Assembly: GCA_032209605.1 (NCBI GenBank)
Contig: JASFXZ010000001.1
Coordinates: forward strand, 23,378,619 to 23,442,618
DNA: 64,000 nt
From: Mactromeris polynyma
Taxonomy: Eukaryota > Mollusca > Bivalvia > Venerida > Mactridae
Direction: 5' to 3'
The position numbers and the translations under genes are program-made. Under the pieces are notes generated by a model, which saw only the letters and a list, made by a program, of their open reading frames with translations, was not told where the DNA came from and searched no databases. This document shows positions 48,001 to 58,800 of the stretch, one piece after another (within the stretch, counting starts at the first letter, position 1; each line of letters begins with the position of its first letter).

Positions 48001-51000
48001 TATGTTGGTAGGTTGTTTATGTTGGTAGGTGGTTTATGATAGTAGGTTGTTTATGTTGGTAGGTGGTTTATGTTGGTAGGTGGTTTATGTTGGTAGGTGG
48101 TTTATGTTGGTAGGTGGTTTATGTTGGTAGGTTGTTTATGATGGTAGGTTGTTTATGTTGGTAGGTGGTTTATGTTGGTAGGTTGTTTATGTTGGTAGGT
48201 TGTTTATGTTGGTAGGTTGTTTATGTTGGTAGGTTGTTTATGTTGGTAGTTTGTTTATGTTGGTAGGTTGTTTATGATGGTAGGTTGTTTATGTTGGTAG
48301 GTGGTTTATGTTGGTAGGTTGTTTATGTTGGTAGGTTGTTTATGTTGGTAGGTTGTTTATGTTGGTAGGTTTTTTATGTGGGTAGGTTTTTTATGTTGGT
48401 AGGTTGTTTATGTTGGTAGTTTGTTTATGATGGTAGGTTGTTTATGATTGTAGGTTGTTTATGTTGGTAGGTTGTTTATGTTGGTAGGTGGTTTATGATT
48501 GTAGGTTGTTTATGTTGGTAGGTGGTTTATGTTGGTAGGTGGTTTATGTTGGTAGGTGGTTTATGTTGGTAGGTGGTTTATGTTGGTAGGTGGTTTATGT
48601 TGGTAGGTTGTTTATGTTGGTAGGTGGTTTATGATTGTAGGTTGTTTATGATGGTAGGTGGTTTATGTTGGTAGGTGGTTTATGTTGGTAGGTGGTTTAT
48701 GATTGTAGGTTGTTGATGATGGTAGTTTGTTTATGATGGTAGATTGTTTATGTTGGTAGGTGGTTTATGGTTGTAGGTTGTTTATGTTGGTAGTTTGTTT
48801 ATGATGGTAGGTTGTTTATGATTGTAGGTTGTTTATGTGGGTAGGTTTTTTATGTTGGTAGGTTGTTTATGATGGTAGGTTGTTTATGATGGTAGGTTGT
48901 GTATGTTGGAAGGTTGTTTATGATGGTAGGTTGTTTATGTTGGTAGGTTGTTTATGTTGGTAGGTGGTTTATGTTGGTAGGTTGTTTATGTTGGTAGGTT
49001 GTTTATGTTGGTAGGTGGTTTATGTTGGTAGGTGGTTTATGTTGGTAGGTGGTTTATGTTGGTAGGTTGTTTATGTTGGTAGGTGGTTTATGTTGGTAGG
49101 TTGTTTATGTTGGTAGGTTGTTTATGTTGGTAGGTTGTTTATGTTGGTAGGTTGTTTATGATGGTAGGTTGTTTATGTGGGTAGGTTTTTTATGTTGGTA
49201 GGTTGTTTATGATGGTAGGTTGTTTATGTTGGTAGGTTGTTTATGTTGGTAGGTGGTTTATGTTGGTAGGTGGTTTATGTTGGTAGGTTGTTTATGTTGG
49301 TAGGTTGTTTATGTTGGTAGGTTGTTTATGTTGGTAGGTGGTTTATGATGGTAGGTTGTTTATGTTGGTAGGTGGTTTATGTTAGTAGGTTGTTTATGTT
49401 GGTAGGTTGTTTATGTTGGTAGGTTGTTTATGATGGTAGGTTGTTTATGTTGGTAGGTTGTTTATGTTGGTAGGTGGTTTATGTTGGTAGGTGGTTTATG
49501 TTGGTAGGTTGTTTATGATGGTAGGTTGTTTATGTTGGTAGGTTGTTTATGTTGGTAGGTGGTTTATGTTGGTAGGTTGTTTATGTTGGTAGGTTGTTTA
49601 TGTTGGTAGGTTGTTTATGTTGGTAGGTGGTTTATGTTGGTAGGTTGTTTATGTTGGTAGGTGGTTTATGTTGGTAGGTTGTTTATGTTGGTAGGTGGTT
49701 TATGGTGGTGAGTTGTTTATGATGGTAGGTGGTTTATATTGGTAGTTTGTTTATGATGGTAGGTTGAGAGTTTCAAAATTGTTTCGCATATACAATATAA
49801 TGCAATAGAAAATGACCCATGAATAAGAATGACCTAATTCATAAGATGGTGATAATTTTAAGACCTTTACAAACTATCAACTCAACTTGCAATATGCAAT
49901 CACATGTCACAGTTTGTTTCAATTAGTCCTTAAAATCATCCTCATCAGTAAGTATAAAACTAGGGATGCGAATAATTAATTATTTCGCTAACCAGTTAAC
50001 CTAAAGATTGTCCAAATAGTTAACTGGTTAACCGAACAAGAATACATAATTATATTAATTGCAGCAGTGAAATTAACACACAATTGGTACATATTTCAAC
50101 ATTTGCAATTTATTCCAATAGTTCAGCTGTAAAGACATAATTCAGCAGTCATTCTTTATGAGTTGTTTTTGTAAATGTCCTTTGAATTCAGTCAATGTTT
50201 ACATAGAATTTAGGATGGATGGCAATGGCATTAATGGTCAAAGTCAATATACGATGTCTATTGCTGATTTGCCCTCACTTTTAAACCCTAGATTATTAAC
50301 TGACAGAAACATTCAATGTACATGTGTATAGTCAAGGTATGCAATTAAAGACCACTGTTAAGCATACATGTATAAGTTTAATTGAACCATACGTATGTTT
50401 ATCAGCAATGACGTCAAAACTTAATCAATTTGGACCATTGGGATTTGTCTTTCACACCTAATCGGCGCTGACTTTTCACACCTTTAGATAACATTTTGAC
50501 GATGATAATGTTTGTATGAAATGTGATATACAGGTAAAATATCAACATCGGCAATATTTTATTTCGATTAACTGGTTAATAATTTTACTAACTGAAAGTT
50601 GGACGTTCGAATGGTTCACCAGTTTAACCGCTGACATTCCTAATAAAGAAAAATTGAAATGTAGGCGAATTAATTGGATTAACAATCAGCAATGATCTTT
50701 AATGTTTAACTAATTATGTGTGATAGTCTTTAATATGATAATTAAAAATATTGATTGCAACAACAGTCGGGATTACAAGAGACTATTGTCGGGCACGGTT
50801 ACTCATTTGGCGTTGATGTTTGTTTGTTCTCTGAGAAAAAAAATTGTCATTTAGTTCAAAGGCTACTGCATTCATGTTATGAAACAATAATTAAAGATTT
50901 ATAAAATGCAAATGCAAACACATTTAAGATATCTGTTTCGCATTATTTTCTCAGATCATTCTCTGCCCATCAATTCTTTAGTAATTTTCATTGCTGAAAC

Positions 51001-52571
51001 AAGTCTCAGTCTCCGTCTAATTGAACGTCAGGTAGAGCTGTCCCTTGAGGACAAAACAAAAATTGATCATAGAAACAGAATATGTATTTTGTTAAATCTA
51101 CGTCACAGTGACAACAAAACAATACATGTTTAGTTTACTTTTAATAAGTAATTAAAATAAACAAACAACATGCCATGTACTCATCTACTCACTCACATAC
51201 TAATATTCAACATATACACCAATGTAACAAGGAATTAACATATCAAACTGAACAAGACGAGAACAATTTATAGATACGTCAGAGCTACTGACGTATCTAT
51301 ATGACGTAGTTCAGTTGTCACGTGACTGCTATCTAAACCTACACTCAAGGTGTGTGCTAATCAAAAAAGATTTTGTTTCATCTTGAATCGGCAATTATGT
51401 TTTGATATTGTGGCATAAATAGAACCTTACATTCATGTTCATCTTTTATTAAATTTATCAAACTCGTCATCTAAAACCGATAAAAACTTGGCAAAGCCTC
51501 GTTTTTAGAAAACTCATTTAATAAATTCAATAAATATTGACCACTCATACAAGATCCTCTATATGTATTCATTTATGTTTTCCAGATAAAAAAACATCCT
51601 TTGCTCCAGCGATATGGGAAGCTTTGGTAGAGGAATTCCAACCTCCAAAAGTGAGTCATAAAATCTAAGTACTTTTGTGTTGTAATTAAAAAAATAAGCA
51701 GATTTTTCCATTAGTTGATAATTCAGGTATTGAAAGTCCAGTGTTCGGGTGTGTATTATGTGTCCTGACTCGGCGCCATTCAGAAAGGATTATCTCCTAG
51801 TTGATTATTCTCAACTTGAAGGTGTCAGTTTGTATGCAACCAGAATAATATGAATTCCTGGTTTACTTTAGTTGATTTATGTAGATTATTTTACATTGAT
51901 TGTGAAACAAGTTATTTTAATCACTTTTGATGACTGCTTCTTTGGCTACTACTAATACATGGTTTCAAGAGCCCAGAAAGCTTTTTCATACAATCTGCAA
52001 TATGACAATTCTCATGGTCTTTGTTCTTATAATTTTGTCCAATAAAAGTTGTTCTTATAGTATTATCCAATGAAACAGTTCTTATAATTTTATCCAATGA
52101 AAAAGTTGTTCTTATAGAATTATCCAATGAAAAAGTTGTTCTTATAATATATCCAATGAAAAAGTTGTTCTTATAGAATTATCCAATGAAAAAGTTGTTC
52201 TTATAATATATCCAATGAAAAAGTTGTTCTTATAGAATTATCCAATGAAAAAGTTGTTCTTATAATTTTATCCAATGAAAAAGTTGTTCTTATAATTTTA
52301 TCCAATGAAAAAGTTGTTCTTATAATTTTATCCAATGAAAAGGGTGTTCTTATGTTTTTGTCCAATGTAAAAGTTGTTTTTATAATTTTGTCCAATGAAA
52401 AAGTTGTTCTTATATTTTATCCAATGAAAAGGTTTTTCTTACAATTTTGTCCAATGGAAAAGTTGTTCTTATATTTTATCCAATGAAAAGGTTTTTCTTA
52501 CAATTTTGTCCAATGAAAAAGTCTATTTCATTCTTATATATTTTCAGAGGCCGGTGAGTCTGTGTTGGTAA
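42012..52571 (+). CDS. TIR-STING fusion protein (unit 1)
   Basis: Exons 42012-42453, 45681-45776, 46340-46569, 47396-47582, 51586-51650 and 52548-52571 join in phase with GT-AG sites, giving 347 aa ending SLCW. The ATG sits in aaaaATGG, in an exon starting at 41934. Residues 11-145 form a TIR domain: YDIFIVHCGG (strand A), KTFAHYQEGSQMIAGK (BB-loop region), SKKVLILLTEKAL, then SQWVSFEI with W83 and E87 matching the W-x3-E of NAD-cleaving TIRs such as SARM1. Residues 157-340 form a STING domain: GGNVAHGLVFNHYIGYL aligns with human NVAHGLAWSYYIGYL (Y173 ~ Y167), RKY at 240-242 aligns with R238/Y240, and RFCKTLQEL with the later helix. There are no membrane segments, unlike vertebrate STING. TIR-STING is known in bacteria and oyster: cyclic-dinucleotide binding is thought to drive TIR oligomerisation and NAD+ cleavage in innate immunity. 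Activity here is inference. Confidence 0.88.
43155..43264. repeat. Palindrome with 33-bp perfect arms
   Basis: 43155-43187 (TGACAGGGTATATGGGGG...) is perfectly inverted at 43232-43264, with partly paired sequence between. It looks like a foldback/MITE end. It lies in the first coding intron of unit 1. Confidence 0.85.
43282..43916. mobile_element. MITE (635 bp) with 17-bp inverted ends
   Basis: ATTATAATACTGCAAAT at 43282 is inverted at 43900-43916. Near the right end CGTCATATACCCTGTCAGCG echoes the arm of the neighbouring 43155 palindrome, so the two may be parts of one composite element. Confidence 0.6.
43958..44853. mobile_element. TA-flanked Tc1/mariner-type non-autonomous element (896 bp)
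   Basis: CAGTCAATCTTG at the left end and CAAGATTGACTG at the right end are inverted, each flanked by TA. Internal GTGGTCGCTTAATA-like phrases occur on both sides. No transposase frame. Confidence 0.75.
44865..45010. repeat. Purine-rich degenerate tandem repeat (about 27 bp)
   Basis: Five to six units of the type GAAGGGATAAAGGGAGAGAA plus CTCAA/CTCTA, in the first coding intron of the TIR-STING gene. Confidence 0.8.
45302..45358. repeat. Perfect hairpin, 24-bp arms, 9-nt loop
   Basis: GATATGATTGGTTAACACAT... at 45302-45325 is exactly inverted at 45335-45358, around the loop GATATGCAA. It is 320 bp upstream of the first STING exon. It could be a tiny palindromic MITE or a structured RNA in the pre-mRNA. 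Confidence 0.85.
45920..46190. repeat. Degenerate (TGAT)n tract
   Basis: Blocks of GATTGATTGATTGAT separated by CTGCTCTTAT/TGCCCTGATT-like interruptions, between the first and second STING exons. Confidence 0.85.
46741..47193. mobile_element. Tc1/mariner-type MITE (453 bp), TA-flanked
   Basis: CAGTGAAACCCCACTTTATG at the left end and, reverse-complemented, CAGTGAAAACTAAATAATA at the right end are inverted, flanked by TA. Same family as 40276 and 60358. It lies in the intron between STING exons 46340-46569 and 47396-47582. Confidence 0.65.
47583..49770 (+). repeat. 17-bp minisatellite that copies the adjacent 5' splice site
   Basis: About 128 units of 17 bp (GTTGGTAGGTTGTTTAT and variants with gatgg). 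It starts at the donor of STING exon 47396-47582, whose junction TTATGATG|GTAGGT is itself the repeat phrase. Many units therefore carry a copy of the GATG|GTAGGT splice site. Confidence 0.97.
49971..50642. mobile_element. hAT-like non-autonomous element (about 670 bp)
   Basis: TAGGGATGCGAATAAT at the left and, reverse-complemented, TAGGAATGTCAGCGGTTAA at the right are imperfect inverted ends; AACCAGTTAACC and ATTAACTGGTTAA motifs lie inside. No clean 8-bp target duplication was found. Confidence 0.45.
51271..51299. repeat. Hairpin with 12-bp arms containing TGACGTA
   Basis: TAGATACGTCAG at 51271 is inverted at 51288-51299 around a 5-nt loop; another ATGACGTAG follows at once. The TGACGTA core resembles a CRE/ATF site, but the role is unknown. 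It lies 290 bp upstream of the STING exon at 51586. Confidence 0.6.
52025..52535. repeat. 30-bp minisatellite (TTATCCAATGAAAAAGTTG-type)
   Basis: About 16 units of roughly 30 bp (TCCAATGAAAAAGTTGTTCT plus TATAATTTTA), running to within 15-20 bp of the acceptor of the last TIR-STING exon (52548). Confidence 0.93.
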
Positions 52572-52928
52572 AGTGTTGCATTCCTTGAGCTTTCCTTTAT
52601 AAGTCCTGTTGATATTGGAATGTTTTCATCTACATGTTTTACTTTACAGGTTGCATGTTTTCATTGGTGTGATATTGTGATCAACCTTTGTTCGTCATTT
52701 TGCATATCCTCTGTTGCCTCAAAAACATCACCAAAACTAATGACCAATTTTGATTTAACTTTACAAAATTAATCATGGATTCATTCCTTAACCAAAATAG
52801 CTACAATGATTTGGAACAATGCAGAAATCTGGTTTCCATGGCAATGGGATGTAAATAGTTTTCTCAGAAGCCTGAGTGGCCGAAAATTGAAATAAAAGTA
52901 AGCCAGGGATGGGGCGTTTTTTGCCATA
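52572..52928 (+). other. Possible 3' UTR of TIR-STING unit 1
   Basis: If the RPVSLCW-stop ending is used, the 3' UTR runs on from 52572. AATAAA at 52891-52896 is a candidate polyadenylation signal just before the transposon insertion at 52932. Confidence 0.4.
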
Positions 52929-53135
52929 TAAGGCCATCAATAAAAAATTGTTGGTTTGCGGTGCTCCGACCGACTCACCGAAATTAGCCCCGACCCGATC
53001 TTTTTTATCGCTACCGCTGCCGATTTTTTTTTTATTTGCTCTCATTTCGTTTCTTTGGGCCAATTTCGCGCGTTCGGTCCTTTTCGCTTACATTTGGGAA
53101 TTCTCGGCTTTTTTCGTTACGCATACAAAATCAAA

Positions 53136-55627
53136 ATGGCAGCCTCCGTTACGGAGGATATTACATTTTCTGTAAACTTGTGTGAGTATTGTAAGCACTG
53201 GTGAATAAAAGGTGACTTCGGTCGTTAAAAATGCCATACGAAAATTCAGAATAACAGACACATGGTTTGATGTATTTGACATTACGGCAGAGGGGATCGA
53301 TGTTGATGAAAATGTTGTAGAAAACTTCGAAAAAAATGCTAAAGTCATTGTATCATCGAAACCAAGTGATTGTCAGGTTTTTAACGCAGACCCATATGAC
53401 ATGATAAAGATACTAACAGACTTTGACAGTTCCTTAAAATATGTTACAACAAAATGGGAAGAATGATGTCCCCGTAGAAGCTGGCCCAGGTGAACCTTTG
53501 TTGTGTGAACCAGCAAATGCATTTGACGTTCTGATGTCAGGTTCACACGAAAGAAAGAAGCCACCTAGGTTACAGTTGGATAAACCACGGTTCACTGGTA
53601 TTTTTTTTATTTTATAAATTTGTTAGGGCTCACATCTGACGGAGCATTATTGAAACATGTTTTAGTCCGACAAGTTTGGTTGATTTGTTTTAACATCCAA
53701 AGCACTGTCATCTGAGGGTCATCGGCACATAATGCAATTGATGGTGCATGTACAGCTTTGTTCATTAGAGCCTTAAAACATATTTTATGTTTCGAAACAT
53801 ATTTACTTTTTCAAGTCTGTAATTTCTCCACTTTAAAACCCTAAAGCTGGAGTCAGAAATATAAATGTCTGAAATGTTTAGAATTAATCCAAAAATACTT
53901 TTGTTTTAGTATGTTAAGAATAAGTGATTCCCTCTTGAACAGTCCGAAACCATTTTTGCATGTTTATTTAATATTTATAGATCTAATGGATATTGTTTAT
54001 TTCACGACTTCAGTTAATCCGAGACTTCTCTGACCCTATAGCCTTTTTTTTTTTCTTTTTTTTTGCGGCTTAGGGTCAGAGGAACCCCTATAGTAAAAAC
54101 CCGGGGATTACTGAAAACCACACAGTCGTGTACAGTCGTGTACTTTCAACGGTGTATGTGGCGTTTGGTCTCATTTTAACGGAAAGTTAGCCGAACAAAT
54201 CGGTAAATTGATATTTAATTTACCAATCTGCAATGATAAAACTGCCCCTTTATCTACTGTAGTTTCATAAAAAAACATTTATGTTATGCAGTACCGAAAT
54301 CGTTACGAAATCGGCCATATTGTTCATTTGCATAATAATGCAGTACTCTCGCGAGGAAAAGTGACGTCATATAAGCGGTGAAGGCATTAAAAGTCCTCTC
54401 GTTTTCGATCACGTGACAGCCAGGTGCTTTGACCCAAATACATATTTACATGAAGAAAATTATTTTTTTAGCTTACTCTGAAAAGGATTGACCGTTACAA
54501 CGTATTAAAGGTTTTCAAAACAAATGTTACGGTTCAGATAGGTTAATTAATATATTGATAATAGATGTATATGCTTGAAATGTTAATCCAATGAATTTTT
54601 ACATAGATATATTGATTTAAAGTTCCTCTCCCGCGCGGGAGAGGAAATCCCCGGGTTTTTACTATAGGAGTTCCTCTGACCCTAACCAGCAACATGAAAT
54701 ATCAAAAATCGTAAAAGGGGCTGGTTTAGGGACAGAGAAGGCTCGGATTAGACTTCAGTATCAGATGTTTCAAATATTTTGTAAACATTTCAGCCAATGA
54801 TAAGCTTTACAATGACTTTGTGGAGAATGAAGATGTCCGTTACCCAGCATCACTAGCAGCAGGTGAAATGACTCCACAAACAATGACGATTGTGGACACA
54901 CTATGGTACATTGATGGCAGCCATGACAAAATTAATGCAAGAATTACTGATTCAAGCAAGAAAATCCCTGCCAGGTACACAGTCCATAGTATTTGACTTT
55001 AGTATGGTATGCAGTACAGTTTATCTCCCCAATATTTAAAAAATATTTCCAAAAGATTTTATAATTTCTTTGAAAAGTTTTTGCCATTGGGGTTCTGATA
55101 TTGTAGTGCTCAGTATTAAATTTAATACAAACTTCAATTAAAATATACATATTCAATGATACATGGCAAGATTTCTACATGTTTAGTTGTATAGAAATAA
55201 ATAAATAAATTAAATATCACATATCTCATGGAAATCACAGCTAAATCTTTTCTAATAATCACAAGTTTGCTTTATCACAGAAAAATAACTAATCTACATT
55301 TATATTGCAATAGTATTAATGAAAATTTAAATGTTAAAAATGCATTGTAATATTTCAGGAGACTGCATGCAAGGTGTGGTGTTCGTACGCCTGCAGTTAT
55401 GCTGCCAGTCACCAGTGGAGGTTCCGTATTACTCTTCAGTGCATGTTGCAGGCCTAAAGGATCTCTGCAGCTACTGCGGGGAACCTGGGGCAGACCGGGA
55501 TGTTGATGCTCTACAGACCCACCGTGTTGTACTGCCAATCTGCAAACCCTGCAAAGACTCTGAGAGACCCATTATTAAAAGACTTCCTAGAAAGAATAAG
55601 TGTACACATGTATCTGAAAATAAATAA
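53136..55627 (+). pseudogene. Broken zinc-binding gene inside the transposon
   Basis: Parts that read as one protein: MAASVTEDITFSVNLCEYC (from 53136), VTSVVKNAIRKFRITDTW (from 53212), VEAGPGEPLLCEPANAFD to a donor after 53597, exon 54794-54988 (ANDKLYNDFVENEDV...), and exon 55359-55627 (CMQGVVFVRLQLCCQ..., LCSYCGEPG, VLPICKPCKD). The last two exons join in phase 1. A stop/frame change near 53203 and a frameshift near 53440-53465 break it. The C-terminal CxxC pairs suggest a zinc ribbon. I do not know this family beyond a vague resemblance to uncharacterised molluscan proteins with a similar CxxC tail. Confidence 0.55.
54015..54750. mobile_element. Mutator-type MITE (736 bp), 9-bp target duplication
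   Basis: It is flanked by GACTTCAGT (54006-54014 and 54751-54759), an exact 9-bp duplication. The ends TAATCCGAGACTTCTCTG and, reverse-complemented, TAATCCGAGCCTTCTCTG begin long inverted repeats of about 100 bp that also contain GGGTCAGAGGAAC and AAAACCCGGGGATT. It is nested in an intron of the transposon-borne gene. Confidence 0.85.
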
Positions 55628-55823
55628 AATGGTTCTGTCGTTGAATTCTCAGTGCTGTTATCTAAAACATGCATGCCCCTTACATCAGACTGAGGGTCAT
55701 ATAGATTTGCCTTTGTCGTCTGTAAAAAAATTATTAAAAAAAAAAAATTCCCTACCTACCTACCCACCCCGAAAATGGTGGGTAGGAGCACCGCAAACAA
55801 ACATTTTTTTAATGATGGCCTAA

Positions 55824-58800
55824 GCTGGAGAGAAAGTTCAAACATCTCTGAAACCATGGGTCAGAATTTAATATGATTTGATGGACATGCTCTGAATGTG
55901 TTCCTTTACAAAGTTTGGTAAAATAAGTTTTGATCCCCCAAATACATGGACACCAAGAGCCAGGGCTTGCTTTTGTATGCATAGTTCTACAGGAACGTTT
56001 AAAAATCAACTCTAAAGCATATCATTAGAATTGAAATTGATTTATAAGAAATGGTCATTGTATAACTGTCAACTTAAACAATTTTCCAGGTGAGCGATAC
56101 AGGACCATCATGTCCCTCTTTCTTCATCATACTCTTAGATTTATATCTGTGTATACTACCTTTTTGACTGGTTGTGGAACAAAAGGGGCTGTAGTTAGGT
56201 AAGAATGGGAATGTTTGGGCAATACTGTGGTGCGCTGTCAGACAATTTTTTGTGTTAAGATAATTATCTGGTATGAAATTATCACTACACTTATCTAGTT
56301 AACCACATAATTATCTATTTAATTGAGTATAGTTATCTAGTTTCTTTAACATGATTACCACATAAGTATCGCTGAAGAGAATGTGGACAGTGCATAAAGT
56401 GAGAGGTAAAGGTCATTGCATGCAAGTTTCATGTTGTCTAATAATACAAAACATACCAAGTTAACAGAAAGTAAGAAATGTTATACAGTGTGTATGGTCA
56501 CAGTGTATAACTCGATTTGTATTCTTCCGTGTGATGTGTGTTAATTTTCTGACCAATAATTCGTAATTTCGAAGTTTCTGTAGGATCTGTTATCATCTGA
56601 ACGAAGGCTAATGTATAAATTTACTATATAAACAATACCAAGTGATATCTTTGCGGAATAAAGCGTGTATCCTCCGTTTAAGTTAGGCATACAGAAACAA
56701 GATGTAAAAAATTGCCTTTTAATCATTTTGTGATAGAATTGGATAGTTTTACTCAACATATCGAGACATATATCATTTACGAACAATTTTAGCAAGTTGC
56801 AAGTCTGTAGGTGCTATTTAACAGACGCTTGATCCTTCCAAAGGCACCCTGTAAGGACAAATATGATGACGTTTACTGCAGAGGGAATACAAATCGTGTT
56901 ATACACTGATGGTGGTAGCTCTGCTATATATACCTCTCTTCCAATTGCTTTCTGCTTTGGAAAATTTAAGTGCTTAATTTTTTTTGAGCAAATATTTATT
57001 ATAAACTACCAATACTATCTCCAAGGGGTCAACTTCCATTTATATCATTATTATAGAAAACATGATTGTAACTCATTTTTTGGCTAATTGTTATTTTAAG
57101 CTCACCTGAGAAGAAGGTCGATCACTGTCAGTCTTCTGTCCATCCGTCCATCCACACTTACCTGAAACTTCTGCTCCTAAACCACTTGGCCAACTTCACA
57201 GAAATAATCCTTACGTACGTGGTTCCCTTTCAAAATTGTTCAAAGACTTCCATTACTAGCAGAATTCTGGTTGTCATGGCAACAAAGAGAAAAAACATAA
57301 AACTTCTTGTCAAAAACTACCGAGCCAATTTCGATATAACTTCACAAGAATTCTACCAAGATTGTTAAAATTTGGATTTGTCAAAAAACATAGCCACCAG
57401 ATGGAGCCACTTCTCCAAAATGTATAATTTAAAAATTAGTGGAAACTTCAAAAATCTTCTTTTCAAAAACTACTGACCCAATTTCAATATAATTTCACCT
57501 AAATCTTCTGCAAAGATCGAGCGTTCAATTTATTTGGATTCCTTGATAAACATGGCACCCAGGAGGCGGGGCTACTTTTCTAATATGTACAGTATAATTA
57601 TGATAGAAATATAAAAAAACCTAGTGGCACAATTTAGAAATAATTTCATGCAAGTGTTCCTTTTGTGACCCTCTACCAAGAGTGTAAAAATTGTGTCATT
57701 CATTAAAAAAACTGGCTGCCAGGGGATGGGTCACTCTTCCGATATGTACCAGTATGTATACATTATAATTAAAGTGCTTACTCTTTACAAACTGCAAATC
57801 AAACTTTTTACTAACTTTGTCAGAATCTTTACTTCATCGAAATTATGCACTCTGTGACACAGGACTATTATACCAGATATTTCAGGTGCCCAGGTGAGCG
57901 ATTCAAGGCCATCATGGCCCTTTTGTTTGTTATAAAGCATGGAAAGAGTAATTAACAAATAAATTGCAACTTTCATATATTGCCTGAGGTACTAGAAGTA
58001 AAAAAAATCACATTTTTGAAATCTTTGCTTATTGGTTTTGCTAAATTTATGTACAAACCAGTGAATATGTACCAGTCTATGTGAGGCACAGCAGAGATGT
58101 CTAGTGCACAGTCCTGGACTTTTACTTTATTTCTTCATTCAGTTGTTCATACCTTAATTCTTCCCTTTTTGTTCCTGTGTTTAGTGTTCTGTCTCCAGTC
58201 TTCACTGGCTATATTGATCTTGTCACCTTGATTCTAAATCCAACCTCTATGTCATGTTTTTCCATTTTAAGACAATTTCAATCGGGGTTTTGTAAAGCAA
58301 TCATGAATCAACATGACCCAGTTTCCAGTTTGTTGAAATGGGATTTACCCTTTTCAGCTTAGTTTTGTAAGCAAGTTGAGTATATTTACTGGGACGACAA
58401 ACATGGTACCCAATCTCAATATTGCTTAAAATTGAGTTATAGGCTTGTAGAATATTATGGTGGCGCTATCAAGATTTTCACATTTTTCAAATTGACTCAC
58501 AAAATAATAACACAAATATTCACTAGTTTACATGTCAAAGATCCCCTTCCGGAACTAGATTGACCCCACCATTGCTTCTATAGTTACAATAATTATTCTA
58601 ATTAATATAACATTAATTGTTGTAGTAAGCTTGGAAAGTGTAACCTTTTATGTTATTTAGTGACTTGTGGTTGCCATAGTTATAGATTTGTATTTATGTT
58701 AGCTAGTGATGTTGTTGCTTAGTTACTTGATGTAATTTATTACCTTTGCTGTAGAAGAGTCATTTTACGATGACACGTCAAGAAGCAGTGATTACACGAA

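Larger units (their letters stand above)
52932..55820. mobile_element. 2.9-kb DNA transposon with GGCC ends and TAA target duplication
   Basis: The left end GGCCATCAATAAAAAATTG continues to TTTGCGGTGCTCC. The right end, reverse-complemented, reads GGCCATCATTAAAAAAATG and again TTTGCGGTGCTCC: inverted repeats of about 36 bp with three to four mismatches. TAA flanks both sides (52929-52931, 55821-55823), a 3-bp duplication as made by PIF/Harbinger elements. The gene inside does not look like a Harbinger transposase, so it may be a passenger. A MULE-type MITE is nested at 54015. The element lies between the two TIR-STING units. Confidence 0.8.

Noticed and set aside
53212..53466. Independent 84-codon gene
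   Set aside because: It is one piece of the frameshifted transposon-borne gene and lacks an ATG start.
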